Shown in pieces: positions 16,908 through 25,618 of a stretch of 64,000 nt of DNA. This DNA comes from Rhodococcus jostii RHA1 (GTDB lineage Bacteria; Actinomycetota; Actinomycetes; Mycobacteriales; Mycobacteriaceae), in NCBI RefSeq assembly GCF_000014565.1, contig NC_008268.1, forward strand, positions 6,700,501 through 6,764,500. Direction: 5' to 3'. The first letter of the stretch is position 1; each line of letters starts with the position of its first letter. Position numbers and translations under genes: made by a program. Below the pieces are notes generated by a model that saw only the letters and a list, made by a program, of their open reading frames with translations, did no database searches and was not told where the DNA came from.

Positions 16908-17961
16908 GGGCGTGCCCCGCGGAATCGTCGCGGACCGAGCGCCCACCCCGTTGCCCGGCGGCGTGGCGCACTGTGCGGACCGCGACGGTGCTCCAGATCA
17001 GGACCAGCGCGCACCACAGGGTCATGCCCGCGCCGACGATCACCACCGAGTCCAATGCGACGCCGAGCGAGTTCGCGCCCAGCGCGCACGTGCCGACGGG
17101 GAACGTGAAACTCCACCAGCCGGGCGTGAACCCCAGTCCGCGGCGAAAGGCCCTGACGGTCACGGTGACCAGCGTCACGAGGGCGAGGACGCCGAGCGCG
17201 CCGACGGTGGTCCCGTAGACCACGCCCACCGAGTGGAGCCAGGCGTGGCCGGATACCCCGCCGAGCAGATTGATCGCCGCCACCGACTGGCCGATCACGC
17301 CGAGCGGAATCCAGAGGGTGGGCACGAGTGGGGTGTCGGGGAGCCCGTTGCTCAGCAGATGGCGTCCGACGACGACGGCGACGGTCAGCGCGGCGCTCAG
17401 CGCCAGCGCGAACAGCGTGTAGCAGAGCGCCAGCATCGCGATCTGCGGCGCGCCTTCCGGGAGGTGCTTGACCAGCGCGGCACCGGTGGCGGCCGACACC
17501 ATCGGCGGCACGACGGGCATCAGCCAGGACGGCACCGGAGTCACCTGGTGAGGCCGGGTCAGCCGGCGCGCCATCACCACGTAGGTGACGAGCCCGATGA
17601 CGGTCCCGATCGTCCACAGGGTGGCCGACGCGGTGACGGCGACACCACCGAGAAGTGCGCGACCCGCGGATCCGGTGCCGGCGCCGACTGTCAGCACCGC
17701 CATCGACACCGCGCCGTAGAACGGGAACATCGTATGGCTGCGCGCGTCCGCGAGTGCGTCGTCGCGGCGACGGATCCAGTGCCGCACCAGTGCGGTGGTC
17801 AGCACCACGAGCAGCGTCGCGGCGATCAGCCAGAAGATCTCGGCGGCCGTCCGGGCCACCGGACCGCCTGCCGGAAATGCCGCGGCGACGACTGCGACGA
17901 TGCTGGTGCCCATCACTGCGGCGAACCAATTCGGGGTCATACCTAGAGCTTGCCGACGCAT
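16891..17961 (-). CDS. TDT family (SLAC1/TehA-like) transporter
   Basis: 356 aa with about ten hydrophobic helices and the family opening MTPNWFAAVMGTSIVA (from residue 8). TDT proteins include TehA, yeast sulfite exporter Ssu1, C4-dicarboxylate carriers and plant SLAC1 anion channels. The substrate is unknown here; a small anion such as sulfite is one option. The ATG at 17961 is used, but the ATG at 17940 is equally plausible. It is divergent from a LysR-type regulator gene, the classic arrangement for a regulator and its target, with a perfect inverted repeat between them. Confidence 0.85.
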   Translation of the reverse strand: MRRQALGMTPNWFAAVMGTSIVAVVAAAFPAGGPVARTAAEIFWLIAATLLVVLTTALVRHWIRRRDDALADARSHTMFPFYGAVSMAVLTVGAGTGSAGRALLGGVAVTASATLWTIGTVIGLVTYVVMARRLTRPHQVTPVPSWLMPVVPPMVSAATGAALVKHLPEGAPQIAMLALCYTLFALALSAALTVAVVVGRHLLSNGLPDTPLVPTLWIPLGVIGQSVAAINLLGGVSGHAWLHSVGVVYGTTVGALGVLALVTLVTVTVRAFRRGLGFTPGWWSFTFPVGTCALGANSLGVALDSVVIVGAGMTLWCALVLIWSTVAVRTVRHAAGQRGGRSVRDDSAGHALSAAR

Positions 17962-17994
17962 CGTCGTGGCCGGTAGAAGGCTTGTCGTTGAATA

Positions 17995-18015
17995 CCCACA
18001 AATCGCGTTTGTGGG
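17995..18015. promoter_or_regulatory. Inverted repeat, probable LysR-regulator operator
   Basis: CCCACAAA-TCGCG-TTTGTGGG: two perfect 8-bp arms around 5 bp. It lies between the divergent TDT and LysR genes and abuts the probable -10 of the LysR gene (TAGCCT at 18018-18023, 6 nt before the GTG at 18030). Binding here would occlude the LysR promoter (autorepression) while leaving the transporter promoter open to activation. Confidence 0.65.
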
Positions 18016-18029
18016 ACTAGCCTTGGGTT

Positions 18030-18974
18030 GTGCCGCTGTCTCCCCGAGTACCCGAACTCAGTGCCCTCGACGTCCTGCTGTCCGTCGAGCGGCTCGGAAG
18101 CATGGGGGCGGCGGGCCGTGAACACGGGCTCAGCCAGCAGGCCGTCAGCGCCCGGGTGCGTTCGGCCGAGCGTCAGTTCGGCATCAAGGTGTTCAGCCGC
18201 GGCGCCAGCGGGGTGCGGCCCACGTCGGAAGGCGCCCTCATCCTCGAATGGGCGAGTCACATCCTCGCCACGGCCGAGGAACTGGCGTCGGGAGTCGCGG
18301 CGCTGCGCGGCGAACGGCAGGCCGGGCTGACGGTGGCGGCCAGCATGACGATCGCCGAGTACCTGGTTCCCGGGTGGACCGTCGCGATGCGGCGCAAGTA
18401 CCCGAACGTGGTCACCAACGTGCGGCTGCTCAACTCGTCCGAGGTGACCGCCCGGGTGCTGTCCGGTGAGGCGGATCTCGGGTTCGTCGAGGGCCCGGAC
18501 ATTCCGGCGGGACTGCAGGTACGGGAGATCGGCCGCGACCACCTGGTGGTCGTGGTGCCGCCCGAGCACGAATGGGTCCGCCGGTCACCGATTTCCGTGT
18601 CCGAACTCGCCGCGACGCCGATGATCCAGCGTGAGTCCGGTTCCGGGACGCGCACCACCCTGGAGAACGCGGTGCCGCAGTGCGTTCCGCCGTTGCTGGA
18701 GCTGACGTCGTGCACGGCGGTGAAGGCGGCGGTCGTGGCGGGTAACGCTCCGGCGGTGCTGTCCTCGCTGGCGGTGGCCGCCGACCTGACGGACGGCCGC
18801 CTCGCCTCCGTTCAGGTGGAGGGGTTGACGCTTCCGCGGCGGCTCTCCGCCGTCTGGGACCCGGTGCGCGGCGTTCAGGGTGCGGCGCGCGACTTCCTCG
18901 ACATCGCGCTCGGTGCCAGCGCGGCCGCCGGTGTCGGGGCCGCAGTCGTCGGAGCTACAGCGCAGCCCCGCTGA
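18030..18974 (+). CDS. LysR-family transcriptional regulator
   Basis: 314 aa. An N-terminal winged HTH (about residues 10-68: LSALDVLLSVERLGSMGAAG, then LSQQAVSARVRSAERQFG) is followed by a periplasmic-binding-protein-like effector domain (about 95-295), opening with LTVAASMTIAEYLVPGW. It should respond to a small-molecule effector and control the divergent TDT transporter. The GTG start is leaderless by the TAGCCT box 6 nt upstream. Its last 20 bp overlap the convergent trmL gene. Confidence 0.9.
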   Translation: MPLSPRVPELSALDVLLSVERLGSMGAAGREHGLSQQAVSARVRSAERQFGIKVFSRGASGVRPTSEGALILEWASHILATAEELASGVAALRGERQAGLTVAASMTIAEYLVPGWTVAMRRKYPNVVTNVRLLNSSEVTARVLSGEADLGFVEGPDIPAGLQVREIGRDHLVVVVPPEHEWVRRSPISVSELAATPMIQRESGSGTRTTLENAVPQCVPPLLELTSCTAVKAAVVAGNAPAVLSSLAVAADLTDGRLASVQVEGLTLPRRLSAVWDPVRGVQGAARDFLDIALGASAAAGVGAAVVGATAQPR

Positions 18975-19422
18975 ATCCGTGCTGGCGCCACGCCTCGTAC
19001 GTGACGAGGGCGGCGGCGTTCGACAGGTTCAGCGACCGGCGGCCGGGAAGCATGGGGATGCGGAGCCGCTCCGTCACGTGGGGATCGGCCAGCACCTCCT
19101 CCGACAGTCCGGTGGGTTCGGGACCGAACAGCAGAACGTCGCCGGGCTGGTAGGCGATGTCGGCGTACGACACGGTGGCGTGCGCGGTGAACGCGTACAC
19201 CCGCGCGGGCTCCAGCGCAGCCCAGGCCGCCTCCAGGTTCTCGTGCACGGTCACCGACGCCAGGTCGTGGTAGTCGAGTCCGGCACGTTTGAGTTTCGGC
19301 TCGGACAGGTCGAATCCGAGTGGACCCACGAGGTGCAGCTCGCACCCGGTGCCTGCCACCATGCGGATGGCGTTGCCGGTGTTGGGTGGGATTCGGGGTT
19401 CGTGGAACATCACTCGGAACAC
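18955..19422 (-). CDS. trmL: tRNA (cytidine(34)-2'-O)-methyltransferase TrmL (SpoU family)
   Basis: 155 aa SPOUT-class methyltransferase. The three motifs are visible: PNTGNAIRM near the N terminus, LFGPEPTGL, and the knot-forming PMLPGRRSLNLSNAAAL. TrmL methylates the ribose of the wobble base 34 in tRNA-Leu species using SAM. The start at 19422 (GTG, MFRVMFHEP) is chosen because it aligns with the mycobacterial SpoU start and has TAAGCT 6 nt upstream; a GTG two codons earlier (19428) would abut the same box directly. It is divergent from mfpA with a very short gap. Confidence 0.92.
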   Translation of the reverse strand: MFRVMFHEPRIPPNTGNAIRMVAGTGCELHLVGPLGFDLSEPKLKRAGLDYHDLASVTVHENLEAAWAALEPARVYAFTAHATVSYADIAYQPGDVLLFGPEPTGLSEEVLADPHVTERLRIPMLPGRRSLNLSNAAALVTYEAWRQHGFSGAAL

Positions 19423-19465
19423 CCGCACAGCTTAGGGGCACACCGCGAGGCGGCATGATGGACGC

Positions 19466-20071
19466 ATGGATCCGGTAGAAGAGGTGGTGGGTGAGGACTA
19501 CGGCGACGCACGACTCCCCGCGCAGAACTGGCGGCGGCGGCACTACACGAAATGCAACTTCCGCGACGCCGACCTGAGTGAACTCCGCACCGAGTCGGTG
19601 ATCTTCACCGAATGCGATTTCACGGGCGCCGACCTCGCCGAGTCGCATCATGTGGGGACGGCGTTCCGCTCGTGCTCGTTCACCCGAACAACGCTGTGGC
19701 ACAGCGAGTTCCGTAACTGCAGCTTCCTCGGGTCGGAGTTCGACAACTGCCGGCTGCGCCCGATGGTCTTCGACGAATGCGATTTCACGCTCGCGTCGCT
19801 GGGCGGCGCCGACCTGCGCGGACTCGATTTCACGGACTGCCGGTTCCGGGAAGCCAACCTCGTCCGCACGGACCTCCGGCGCGCCGTGCTCCGGTCGGCG
19901 GATCTGTTCGGCGCCCGCACCGGCGGCGCGAAATTCGACGGCGCGGACCTGCGCGGGGCCCACGTCGACGCGAACCTGTGGACGGCGGTCTCGCTGGACA
20001 AGGCGCAGATCGAACTCACCCAGGCCATCGCGTACGCGACCGCCAACGGGCTCGTGGTGGAACCGACCTGA
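19466..20071 (+). CDS. mfpA: Pentapeptide-repeat protein, MfpA-like DNA gyrase-binding protein
   Basis: 201 aa made largely of pentapeptide repeats of the A(D/N)LXX type, such as CNFRDADLSEL, CDFTGADLAES, ADLRGLDFTDC and ANLVRTDLRRAVL. Blocks TTLWHS, CRLRPM and DFTLASLGGADLRGL, plus the tail ending in AIAYATANGL, agree with mycobacterial MfpA, a right-handed beta-helix that mimics DNA, binds gyrase and gives low-level fluoroquinolone protection. The N terminus is some 15 residues longer than in M. tuberculosis. A CATGAT box sits 6 nt before the ATG. In mycobacteria mfpA ends a conservon operon; here it stands alone between trmL and folD. Confidence 0.87.
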   Translation: MDPVEEVVGEDYGDARLPAQNWRRRHYTKCNFRDADLSELRTESVIFTECDFTGADLAESHHVGTAFRSCSFTRTTLWHSEFRNCSFLGSEFDNCRLRPMVFDECDFTLASLGGADLRGLDFTDCRFREANLVRTDLRRAVLRSADLFGARTGGAKFDGADLRGAHVDANLWTAVSLDKAQIELTQAIAYATANGLVVEPT

Positions 20072-20104
20072 CGCGTGTATGGCGAACCTGAGAGAATGGG
20101 GCAC

Positions 20105-20965
20105 GTGACTGCAACGATCCTCGATGGCAAGGCGACCCGCGACGAGATTTTCGAAGACCTGAAGGTGCGGGTGAGCGCCCTGAAGGACAGGGGCATCACG
20201 CCCGGTCTCGGCACCGTTCTGGTGGGGGACGACCCGGGGTCGGCCGCCTACGTGCGCGGGAAGCACAACGACTGCGCGAAGGTCGGGATCACCTCGATCC
20301 GCCGCGACCTGCCCGGCGACATCACGCAGGAGAAGCTCGACGCCACCATCGACGAGCTCAACGCCAACCCGGACTGCACCGGCTACATCGTGCAACTCCC
20401 GCTGCCGAAGCAGCTCGACGAGAACGCAGCCCTCGAGCGCATCGACCCCGACAAGGACGCCGACGGCCTGCACCCGGTCAACCTGGGCCGGCTGGTGCTG
20501 GGCAAGAAAGCGCCGCTGCCGTGCACGCCGCGCGGAATCCTGCACCTGCTGCGCCGGTACGAGGTGCCGATCGAGGGGGCGCACGTCGTCGTCGTCGGTC
20601 GCGGTGTCACCGTGGGCCGCCCGATCGGTCTGCTGTTCACCCGGCGCAGCGAGAACGCCACCGTCACCCTCTGCCACACCCGTACGCGGGATCTCGGAGC
20701 GGAGGTCCGCCGCGCCGACATCGTGATCGCGGCGGCCGGTGTTCCCGGTCTGATCACGGCCGACATGGTCAAGCCCGGTGCCGCGGTCCTCGACGTGGGT
20801 GTGAGCCGCACCGCGGACGGGCTGCGCGGCGACGTGGCGGCGGATGTCGCCGAGGTCGCCGGCTTCCTGTCCCCGAACCCCGGTGGCGTCGGGCCGCTCA
20901 CCCGTGCCTTCCTGCTGACCAACGTCGTGGAGCGGGCCGAGCGTGTCGCAGCGTCTCTCGGCTGA
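20105..20965 (+). CDS. folD: Bifunctional methylenetetrahydrofolate dehydrogenase/methenyltetrahydrofolate cyclohydrolase
   Basis: 286 aa. FolD motifs are intact: [14 protein letters not shown] (with the catalytic Lys), the substrate loop [32 protein letters not shown], the NADP-binding [16 protein letters not shown], and terminal [17 protein letters not shown]. It interconverts 5,10-methylene- and 10-formyl-tetrahydrofolate for purine and methionine synthesis. The GTG at 20105 is chosen because GAGAAT lies about 7 nt upstream (leaderless); in-frame ATGs at 20096 and 20075 would overlap that box. The DUF3017 gene follows immediately. Confidence 0.95.
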   Translation: MTATILDGKATRDEIFEDLKVRVSALKDRGITPGLGTVLVGDDPGSAAYVRGKHNDCAKVGITSIRRDLPGDITQEKLDATIDELNANPDCTGYIVQLPLPKQLDENAALERIDPDKDADGLHPVNLGRLVLGKKAPLPCTPRGILHLLRRYEVPIEGAHVVVVGRGVTVGRPIGLLFTRRSENATVTLCHTRTRDLGAEVRRADIVIAAAGVPGLITADMVKPGAAVLDVGVSRTADGLRGDVAADVAEVAGFLSPNPGGVGPLTRAFLLTNVVERAERVAASLG

Positions 20966-20966
20966 G

Positions 20967-21251
20967 ATGGCCGACTGGGGGCAGTTCGCGAAGAAGAATC
21001 TGCCGATGCTCGCAGTCCTCGTCGTCATCGTCGTCGCCGTCGTGTTCGTGCTCGCGGATCGGTGGCGGCGAGGCGCGTTCGTGTTCGGCGTGGCCACGCT
21101 GCTCGCGGCGGTGTTCCGGTTGATGATGCCGTCGGAGCGCGTCGGACTGCTCGCGGTGCGCAGCAAGCCTTTCGACGTGGGTGCGCTGGTGGCCGTCGGG
21201 GGCGCGATCGTGTGGCTGGCCGTGTCGATCGACCCGCTCGGAACCGACTAG
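20967..21251 (+). CDS. DUF3017 small membrane protein
   Basis: 94 aa with three hydrophobic helices (about 11-29 LPMLAVLVVIVVAVVFVLA, 37-52 and 75-88) separated by a basic loop WRRG and the motif RLMMPSERVGLLAVRSK, characteristic of the actinobacterial DUF3017 family (Rv3355c-like). It begins 1 bp after the folD stop codon, so it is co-transcribed. A GTG at 20943 inside folD is an alternative start adding eight residues. Function unknown. Confidence 0.85.
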   Translation: MADWGQFAKKNLPMLAVLVVIVVAVVFVLADRWRRGAFVFGVATLLAAVFRLMMPSERVGLLAVRSKPFDVGALVAVGGAIVWLAVSIDPLGTD

Positions 21252-21282
21252 CGGTCCGAGCGGGTGTCGTCCCGCACGGGGG

Positions 21283-22407
21283 TCAGCGTCCCGCGCGGGC
21301 CAGTTGCATCGTCTCGGAGAGCAGTTTCGCGACGGCGGCGGCCTCGGTGAGGAACCCGTCGTGGCCGTCCCGTGAGTTGAGCACCCGCAGACCGTCGCAG
21401 GTGGGGATGTCGTTGGCCAGATCCTCCTGCAGGCGGATCGGGTACAGGCGGTCGGAGTCGACGCCGCCCACGATGACGGGTGCGGTGATCGTCCCCAGCG
21501 CCGCGGCGATGCCACCGCGACCGCGGCCCACGTCGTGCCGGTTCATGGCCTCGGACAGCAGCACGTACGTGCTCGGGTCGAACCTGCCGACCAGCTTGTC
21601 GGCCTGGTGCTGCAGGTAGCTCTCGACGGAGTACCGGCCGCCGCGCCACGGGTCCTCGCCGTCCTGCGGCGAGTTCGCGAACCGGGAGTCGAGTTCGGCC
21701 TCGCTGCGGTAGGTCAGGTGCGCGATCCGGCGGGCGATGCGCAGTCCGGCCCGGGGGATCCGGCCGGTGCCGTGATAGTCGCCGCCCTGCCAGTCGGGGT
21801 CGCTGGTGATGGCCGCGATCTGAGTGGTCTGCGTGCCGATCTGGTCGGCGGTCGCGCGGGCGCCGACCGCGAGAATGAGCGCGGACGCAACCTGGTCCGG
21901 GTAGGTGACGGCCCACTCGAGGGCGCGCATTCCGCCCATCGAACCGCCGACGACGGACGCCAGCTTGTCGATGCCCAGCAGGTCGGTGAACTTCTTCTCG
22001 GCCGCGATCTGGTCGCGGATGGAGATCTCGGGGAAGCGGCTGCCCCACGGGCGCCCGTCCTCGGCGATCGAACCGGGACCGGTGGTGCCGCGGCAGCCAC
22101 CGAGGACGTTGGTCGCGATGACGCACCATTCGTCGGTGTCGATCGGCGCACCGGGACCGACCATCCCGGTCCACCAGCCGGGGGAGGGGTGTTCGTCGGT
22201 GACGGGTCCGGTGACGTGGGAGTCGCCGGTGAGGGCGTGCTCGACGAGCACCACGTTGTCCCGGTTCGGGGACAGCTCACCCCATCGCTGCACGGCGAGG
22301 GACACCGACGGGATCACTGTTCCGCTCTCGAGTTCGAGCGATCCGATGTCGATGGTGCCGAGACGTCCGTCCGCCACGGGCAGGTTCTGTACAGCGCTCA
22401 CGGTCAA
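21283..22407 (-). CDS. metX: Homoserine O-acetyltransferase
   Basis: 374 aa alpha/beta-hydrolase-fold acyltransferase. The nucleophile elbow [12 protein letters not shown] carries Ser156. [17 protein letters not shown] near the N terminus and the C-terminal [15 protein letters not shown] segment ([13 protein letters not shown]) hold oxyanion and catalytic His/Asp elements. It activates homoserine with acetyl-CoA, giving the substrate for the sulfhydrylase MetY encoded just upstream; the two genes overlap by 4 bp, so they form one transcript read from the SAM-IV riboswitch. Confidence 0.95.
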   Translation of the reverse strand: MTVSAVQNLPVADGRLGTIDIGSLELESGTVIPSVSLAVQRWGELSPNRDNVVLVEHALTGDSHVTGPVTDEHPSPGWWTGMVGPGAPIDTDEWCVIATNVLGGCRGTTGPGSIAEDGRPWGSRFPEISIRDQIAAEKKFTDLLGIDKLASVVGGSMGGMRALEWAVTYPDQVASALILAVGARATADQIGTQTTQIAAITSDPDWQGGDYHGTGRIPRAGLRIARRIAHLTYRSEAELDSRFANSPQDGEDPWRGGRYSVESYLQHQADKLVGRFDPSTYVLLSEAMNRHDVGRGRGGIAAALGTITAPVIVGGVDSDRLYPIRLQEDLANDIPTCDGLRVLNSRDGHDGFLTEAAAVAKLLSETMQLARAGR

Positions 22408-23687
22408 GATGCCGCCGCCGTGAGTCCGGTCTCGATATCGGCGATGATGTCGTCGATCCCTTCGATGCCTACAGCCAGGCGGACCAGTCCGGGGGTGACG
22501 CCGCTGGCGGCCTGCTCCTCGGGGGTCAGCTGGGAGTGTGTGGTGGACGCCGGGTGGATCACCAGCGAGCGGACGTCGCCGATGTTCGCGACGTGGCTGT
22601 GCAGGGTGAGCGCGTTGACGAACTTCTTGCCGGCGTCGATGCCGCCGGCGAGTTCGAACGTCACGATGGCGCCCGCACCCCGCGGCGCGATCTGCTTCGC
22701 CCGGTCGTGCCAGGGCGAGGACGGAAGCCCGGCGTATCCGACGGACACGACCTCCGGCCGCGCCTCCAGGTACTGGGCGACGGCGGTCGCGTTGGACACG
22801 TGCCGTTCCATCCGAAGGCTCAGCGTCTCGAGACCCTGGGCGATGAGGAACGCGTTGAACGGGGAGATCGCCGAGCCGAGGTCGCGGAGCAGCTGCACGC
22901 GCGCCTTGAGGGCGAACGCAGGCGGTCCGAGTTCGGAGTAGACGACGCCGTGGTAGCTCGGGTCCGGGGTGGTGAAGTTGCCGTGGCGGCCCTGGGTCCA
23001 GTCGAACGTGCCGCCGTCGACGATGACTCCGGCGATCGCCGTGCCGTGGCCACCGAGATACTTGGTGGCGGAGTGCACCACGATGTCCGCACCGTGCTCG
23101 AGGGGGCGGATCAGGTAGGGGGTGGCCACCGTGTTGTCGACGATCAGGGGGAGCCCGTGCTGATGTGCGATCCCGGAGATGCCCGGCAGGTCGAGGACGT
23201 CGTTGCGGGGGTTGGAGATGGTCTCGCCGTAGAACGCCTTAGTGTTGTCCCGGACCGCGTCCTTCCACTGCTCGAGGTCGTCGGGGTCCTCGACGAACGA
23301 GACCTCGATGCCGAGCTTGGGCAGCGTGTAGTGGAAGAGGTTGTAGGTGCCGCCGTACAGCCGCGGGCTGGAGACGATGTGGTCGCCCGCCTCGGCGAGG
23401 TTCAGGATCGCGATCGTCTCGGCGGCCTGTCCGGAGGACAGCAGCAGGGCGGCGACGCCGCCTTCGAGGGCGGCGATGCGCTGCTCGACCGCGTCCTGGG
23501 TGGGGTTCATGATGCGGGTGTAGATGTTGCCCGGCTCGGCCAGACCGAACAGCGCGGCAGCGTGATCGGTGCTGTCGAACGTGTACGAGGTGGTCTGGTA
23601 GATCGGCAGCGCCCGCGCCTTGGTGGTCGCGTCGGACGTCTGCCCGGCGTGGATCTGCTTGGTCTCGAACGACCAGTTCTCGGTCAT
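22404..23687 (-). CDS. metY: O-acetylhomoserine sulfhydrylase (aminocarboxypropyltransferase)
   Basis: 427 aa, a Cys/Met-metabolism PLP enzyme. The Schiff-base lysine is Lys209 in [11 protein letters not shown]; the cofactor-phosphate region [11 protein letters not shown] (84-94) and YTRIMNPT (56-63) are present. The length and insertions fit MetY rather than cystathionine lyases or synthases. It makes homocysteine from O-acetylhomoserine and sulfide. M. tuberculosis calls the orthologue metC (Rv3340). GGAG lies about 10 nt before the ATG. The leader holds a SAM-IV riboswitch and a poly-Cys mini-ORF. Confidence 0.95.
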   Translation of the reverse strand: MTENWSFETKQIHAGQTSDATTKARALPIYQTTSYTFDSTDHAAALFGLAEPGNIYTRIMNPTQDAVEQRIAALEGGVAALLLSSGQAAETIAILNLAEAGDHIVSSPRLYGGTYNLFHYTLPKLGIEVSFVEDPDDLEQWKDAVRDNTKAFYGETISNPRNDVLDLPGISGIAHQHGLPLIVDNTVATPYLIRPLEHGADIVVHSATKYLGGHGTAIAGVIVDGGTFDWTQGRHGNFTTPDPSYHGVVYSELGPPAFALKARVQLLRDLGSAISPFNAFLIAQGLETLSLRMERHVSNATAVAQYLEARPEVVSVGYAGLPSSPWHDRAKQIAPRGAGAIVTFELAGGIDAGKKFVNALTLHSHVANIGDVRSLVIHPASTTHSQLTPEEQAASGVTPGLVRLAVGIEGIDDIIADIETGLTAAAS

Positions 23688-23762
23688 GTGCTGTCTACTC
23701 CAGTGGTCTGACGAGGCGCGACAGAGTTGCTGGTTCGTTCGCGCGCAGGGCTTGTCTGGGGT

Positions 23763-23786
23763 CTATCTACGACAACAACACATCAT
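23763..23786 (-). CDS. Poly-cysteine leader peptide (uORF) ahead of metY
   Basis: On the minus strand CGGAGG is followed by TTC and the ORF ATG ATG TGT TGT TGT CGT AGA TAG, encoding Met-Met-Cys-Cys-Cys-Arg-Arg. The ribosome-binding site is optimal for the second ATG (6-nt spacing). Three consecutive Cys codons in a 6-7 codon ORF, 75 nt before metY and downstream of the riboswitch core, resemble the poly-cysteine short ORFs known in mycobacteria to attenuate sulfur operons in response to cysteine. The function here is inferred. Confidence 0.6.
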   Translation of the reverse strand: MMCCCRR

Positions 23787-23804
23787 GAACCTCCGATGTC
23801 GGAC

Positions 23805-23928
23805 CCGCGCTTGTCACCCGACTGTTGTGTGAATCAGGAAACCAGGTCATCACCCGGGGCACCCCACCGCGGTGGAGGGTTGCCGGCCAGCTAGCCGGGG
23901 CTCGTTGCTGGCACTCATGACCTGGAGT
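23805..23928 (-). ncRNA. SAM-IV riboswitch controlling metY-metX
   Basis: Read on the minus strand from 23925, the sequence gives P1 CCAGGTCAT, then GAGTGCCAGC, GAGCCCCGGC, TGGCCGGCAACCCTCC, GCGGTGGGGTGCCCCGGGTG, and the closing P1 strand ATGACCTGG. P1 arms at 23917-23925 and 23842-23850 pair perfectly over 9 bp. This order matches the SAM-IV class found in actinomycetes before sulfur and methionine genes. The 3' boundary is approximate because this class has an extra hairpin after P1. SAM binding should lower metYX expression. Confidence 0.93.
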
Positions 23929-24196
23929 GAATCTTAGCGGCTGGGGTGGAACGACCGGAAACGGCACCGATTCACGGCCACTAGCAGGGAAAAGTTACCC
24001 GCGAGTAGGGACGGCCTGCGTGCCCCACGTCTTGCGCGCGTGGCGCATAGCAGTACGCTTGTCTTGTTTACGTGCGGTCTCCCAGCGGCCGCTTCGACCG
24101 TTTACGTTTGAAAAGCGAACCGTTCGCGGACCCACTCACAAAGTGCGCCCGCAACCGTGTAACCAGGGAAACTTCCTAGGAGGACGCGAAGCACCC
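23929..24196 (+). promoter_or_regulatory. icd leader/promoter region
   Basis: These 268 bp lie between the outward-facing SAM-IV element and icd (the whole intergenic gap 23688-24196 is 509 bp). I see no RNA gene or long ORF. Two TTTACG repeats (TTGTTTACGTGCGG and CCGTTTACGTTTG) and the small palindrome GCGAACCGTTCGC at 24115-24127 may be regulatory. A strong ribosome-binding site AGGAGGA at 24178-24184 precedes icd. Confidence 0.4.
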
Positions 24197-25420
24197 ATGT
24201 CCAAAATCAAGGTTGAGGGCACCGTCGTCGAACTCGACGGCGACGAGATGACGCGCATTATCTGGCAGTTCATCAAAGACAAACTGATCCATCCTTACCT
24301 GGATGTGAATCTCGAGTACTACGACCTCGGCATCGAATACCGGGACGAGACCGACGACCAGGTGACCATCGACGCGGCCAACGCCATCAAGAAGCACGGC
24401 GTCGGCGTCAAGTGCGCGACCATCACCCCGGACGAGGCACGCGTCGAGGAGTTCGGTCTCAAGAAGATGTGGCGGTCGCCCAACGGCACCATCCGCAACA
24501 TCCTCGGTGGGACGATCTTCCGCGCGCCGATCATCATCTCCAACGTTCCGCGACTGGTTCCGGGCTGGACCAAGCCGATCATCATCGGCCGTCACGCCTT
24601 CGGCGACCAGTACCGCGCCACCGACTTCAAGGTCCCCGGCCCCGGCAAGGTGATGATCACCTACACGCCCGAGGACGGCAGCGAGCCGATCGAGCACGAG
24701 CTGGTGAACTTCCCCGAGGGTGGCGGCGTCGTCCAGGGGCAGTACAACTTCACCAAGTCCATCGAGGACTTCGCGCGTGCCTCGCTCAACTACGGCCTGC
24801 AGCAGAACTACCCGGTGTACCTGTCGACCAAGAACACCATCCTCAAGGCGTACGACGGCGCGTTCAAGGACATCTTCCAGCACGTCTACGAGACCGAGTT
24901 CAAGTCGGAGTTCGACGCGGCAGGACTCACCTACGAGCACCGACTCATCGACGACATGGTCGCGTCGGCGCTCAAGTGGGAGGGCGGCTACGTCTGGGCC
25001 TGCAAGAACTACGACGGCGACGTCCAGTCGGACACCGTCGCGCAGGGCTTCGGGTCGCTCGGCCTCATGACCTCCGTGCTGCTGACCCCGGACGGAAAGA
25101 CGTGTGAGGCCGAGGCCGCACACGGCACCGTGACGCGTCACTTCCGTCAGCACCAGCAGGGCAAGCCGACGTCCACCAACCCCATCGCGTCGATCTTCGC
25201 ATGGACCCGTGGACTCGAGCACCGCGGCAAGCTGGACAACACCCCCGACGTCATCGGCTTCGCCCAGAAGCTCGAAGACGTGGTCATCAAGACCGTCGAG
25301 GGTGGCCAGATGACCAAGGACCTCGCGATGCTGGTCGGCGGCGACCAGGGCTACCTGACCACCGAGGAGTTCCTCGGTGCGCTGGACATCAACCTCCAGA
25401 AGGCCATCGCCGAGCAGTAG
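24197..25420 (+). CDS. icd: NADP-dependent isocitrate dehydrogenase (homodimeric, eukaryotic-like type)
   Basis: 407 aa. It belongs to the IDH subfamily shared with mitochondria: [19 protein letters not shown], then [34 protein letters not shown] (substrate-binding Ser and Arg), [23 protein letters not shown] (metal-binding Asp) and [12 protein letters not shown] (NADP site). It oxidatively decarboxylates isocitrate to 2-oxoglutarate in the TCA cycle. The ATG at 24197 with AGGAGGA upstream is clear; the open frame continues about 270 bp further upstream, but that part has no coding character. A GC hairpin follows the stop. Confidence 0.97.
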   Translation: MSKIKVEGTVVELDGDEMTRIIWQFIKDKLIHPYLDVNLEYYDLGIEYRDETDDQVTIDAANAIKKHGVGVKCATITPDEARVEEFGLKKMWRSPNGTIRNILGGTIFRAPIIISNVPRLVPGWTKPIIIGRHAFGDQYRATDFKVPGPGKVMITYTPEDGSEPIEHELVNFPEGGGVVQGQYNFTKSIEDFARASLNYGLQQNYPVYLSTKNTILKAYDGAFKDIFQHVYETEFKSEFDAAGLTYEHRLIDDMVASALKWEGGYVWACKNYDGDVQSDTVAQGFGSLGLMTSVLLTPDGKTCEAEAAHGTVTRHFRQHQQGKPTSTNPIASIFAWTRGLEHRGKLDNTPDVIGFAQKLEDVVIKTVEGGQMTKDLAMLVGGDQGYLTTEEFLGALDINLQKAIAEQ

Positions 25421-25441
25421 GCATCGAGCCACAGCGCTACC

Positions 25442-25471
25442 GACGGGACGTCCCTCACGGGGCGTCCCGTC
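25442..25471 (+). terminator. Rho-independent-like terminator after icd
   Basis: GACGGGACG at 25442-25450 and CGTCCCGTC at 25463-25471 form a perfect 9-bp stem with a 12-nt loop, 21 bp after the icd stop. No T-tract follows, as is common in high-GC actinobacteria. Confidence 0.65.
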
Positions 25472-25618
25472 CGGCGTCTCCGGGCCCGGGTGAGTCATCT
25501 CACGGTCGCTCGATGCGCGAAAAGCGGAATCCGGGGAAGAGAATTTCGATGTGGGTCGTTGCGCAACGAGGCGCCGTGCGCCGCGTAGCCGTCTCCCTGC
25601 CTAGTCGAAAGTTCTTCT

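Noticed and set aside
18875..21166. Long minus-strand open frame (763 codons) spanning LysR, trmL, mfpA, folD and DUF3017
   Set aside because: It runs antisense to several well-supported genes and has no family motif.
24115..24127. GCGAACCGTTCGC palindrome before icd as an SOS box
   Set aside because: It lacks the TCGAAC-N4-GTTCGA spacing; the centre is 1 bp rather than 4.
23927..24196. N-terminal extension of isocitrate dehydrogenase by 90 residues
   Set aside because: The extension would run through the leader; the ATG at 24197 has an ideal AGGAGGA and matches the family start.
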